Shown here in pieces: positions 50,526-50,958 of a DNA stretch of 50,958 nt; the first letter of the stretch is position 1; the number at the start of each line of letters is the position of its first letter. The notes beneath the pieces are model-generated. The model did no database searches, was not told the DNA's origin, and worked only from the letters and a program-made list of their open reading frames with translations. The position numbers were made by a program, and so were the translations under genes. The DNA is from an uncultured Acidimicrobiales bacterium (GTDB lineage Bacteria; Actinomycetota; Acidimicrobiia; Acidimicrobiales; Poriferisodalaceae): the NCBI GenBank assembly GCA_905477545.1, contig CAJQGN010000005.1, positions 1 through 50,958 of the forward strand. The letters are read 5' to 3'.

Positions 50526-50958
50526 CAGTCTCGGTGGACTACTGGAGGATGAATTAGCCAGCTGGCTGCAAGTAAAGCAAGCATTATTAAAGCTGAAGAA
50601 AGCCAGGCAAGACCCGCTCCGAGATGCACATAAATTGGGGCAGCACTAAGCGCGCCGACTAACGAAAAAACTGAGCCGACAGCTTCGCCTAAACCTTGGG
50701 CTGCAGCTGCATCGTCGGGCCCTGCTGCGTCAGATACAGCCGCTTGTGATCCAGGTGATTGTGCCGCTTCAAAAATACCGTGAGGCATAGCTGCAATCAT
50801 TAGTAAAGGAATACTGCCGATATAGCCATAAGAAGCCATTAAAGGCACAGTTGCGAAAGCTGATAGCAGCGATGTTATTCTCGGGCCGAAACGATCAGAT
50901 AAGGCACCAGCCCATTTTGAGATAATGAGCATTGGCAGAGCAAAGCCGGTTAAAGATA
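50525..50958 (-). CDS. MFS transporter, C-terminal part (5' end beyond window)
   Basis: Frame stays open to the window edge (SLTGFALPMLIISKWAGALSDRFGPRITSLLSAFATVP...). Confidence 0.85.
   Translation of the reverse strand, partial: SLTGFALPMLIISKWAGALSDRFGPRITSLLSAFATVPLMASYGYIGSIPLLMIAAMPHGIFEAAQSPGSQAAVSDAAGPDDAAAAQGLGEAVGSVFSLVGALSAAPIYVHLGAGLAWLSSALIMLALLAASWLIHPPVVHRD

Overview
This window is the chromosomal replication-origin neighbourhood of an actinobacterium, probably a low-to-mid GC Acidimicrobiia-like lineage (inferred from gene content only). Leftward genes run dcd(partial)-tRNA-Gly-dnaB-amidohydrolase-rplI-rpsR-ssb-rpsF-aPBP-like-DUF5318-like-cca. A rightward block follows: carD, DUF6049-like, murJ, degV, pseudokinase, small membrane protein, trxB, trxA, cwlM-like. 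Next come leftward parB-parA-rsmG-jag(KH/R3H)-jagN-yidC-yidD-rnpA-rpmH, then rightward dnaA-[oriC]-dnaN-recF-DUF721-gyrB-gyrA-DUF3566-tRNA-Ile. The right third is more accessory: lgt, LLM oxidoreductases, arfB, tRNA-Ala, a fused two-module ABC exporter, a YHYH lipoprotein, a TauD-type dioxygenase, a CoA transferase, a pentapeptide-repeat protein and a partial MFS transporter. The most interesting signals are: (i) three cell-wall proteins that keep their folds but lose catalytic motifs (aPBP-like, MviN-type pseudokinase, CwlM-like amidase); (ii) a cwlM-like ORF with no canonical start codon for its first domain, abutting trxA; (iii) Jag split into two SD-preceded genes, and MviN split into two genes with degV between them; (iv) a perfect 15-bp hairpin inside a membrane-protein gene; (v) a perfect 32-bp palindrome ending exactly at the ATG of an orphan ORF; (vi) DnaA boxes upstream of dnaB and near parB as well as in oriC; (vii) parS sites beside parAB. 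All calls were made by eye; no database search was run.
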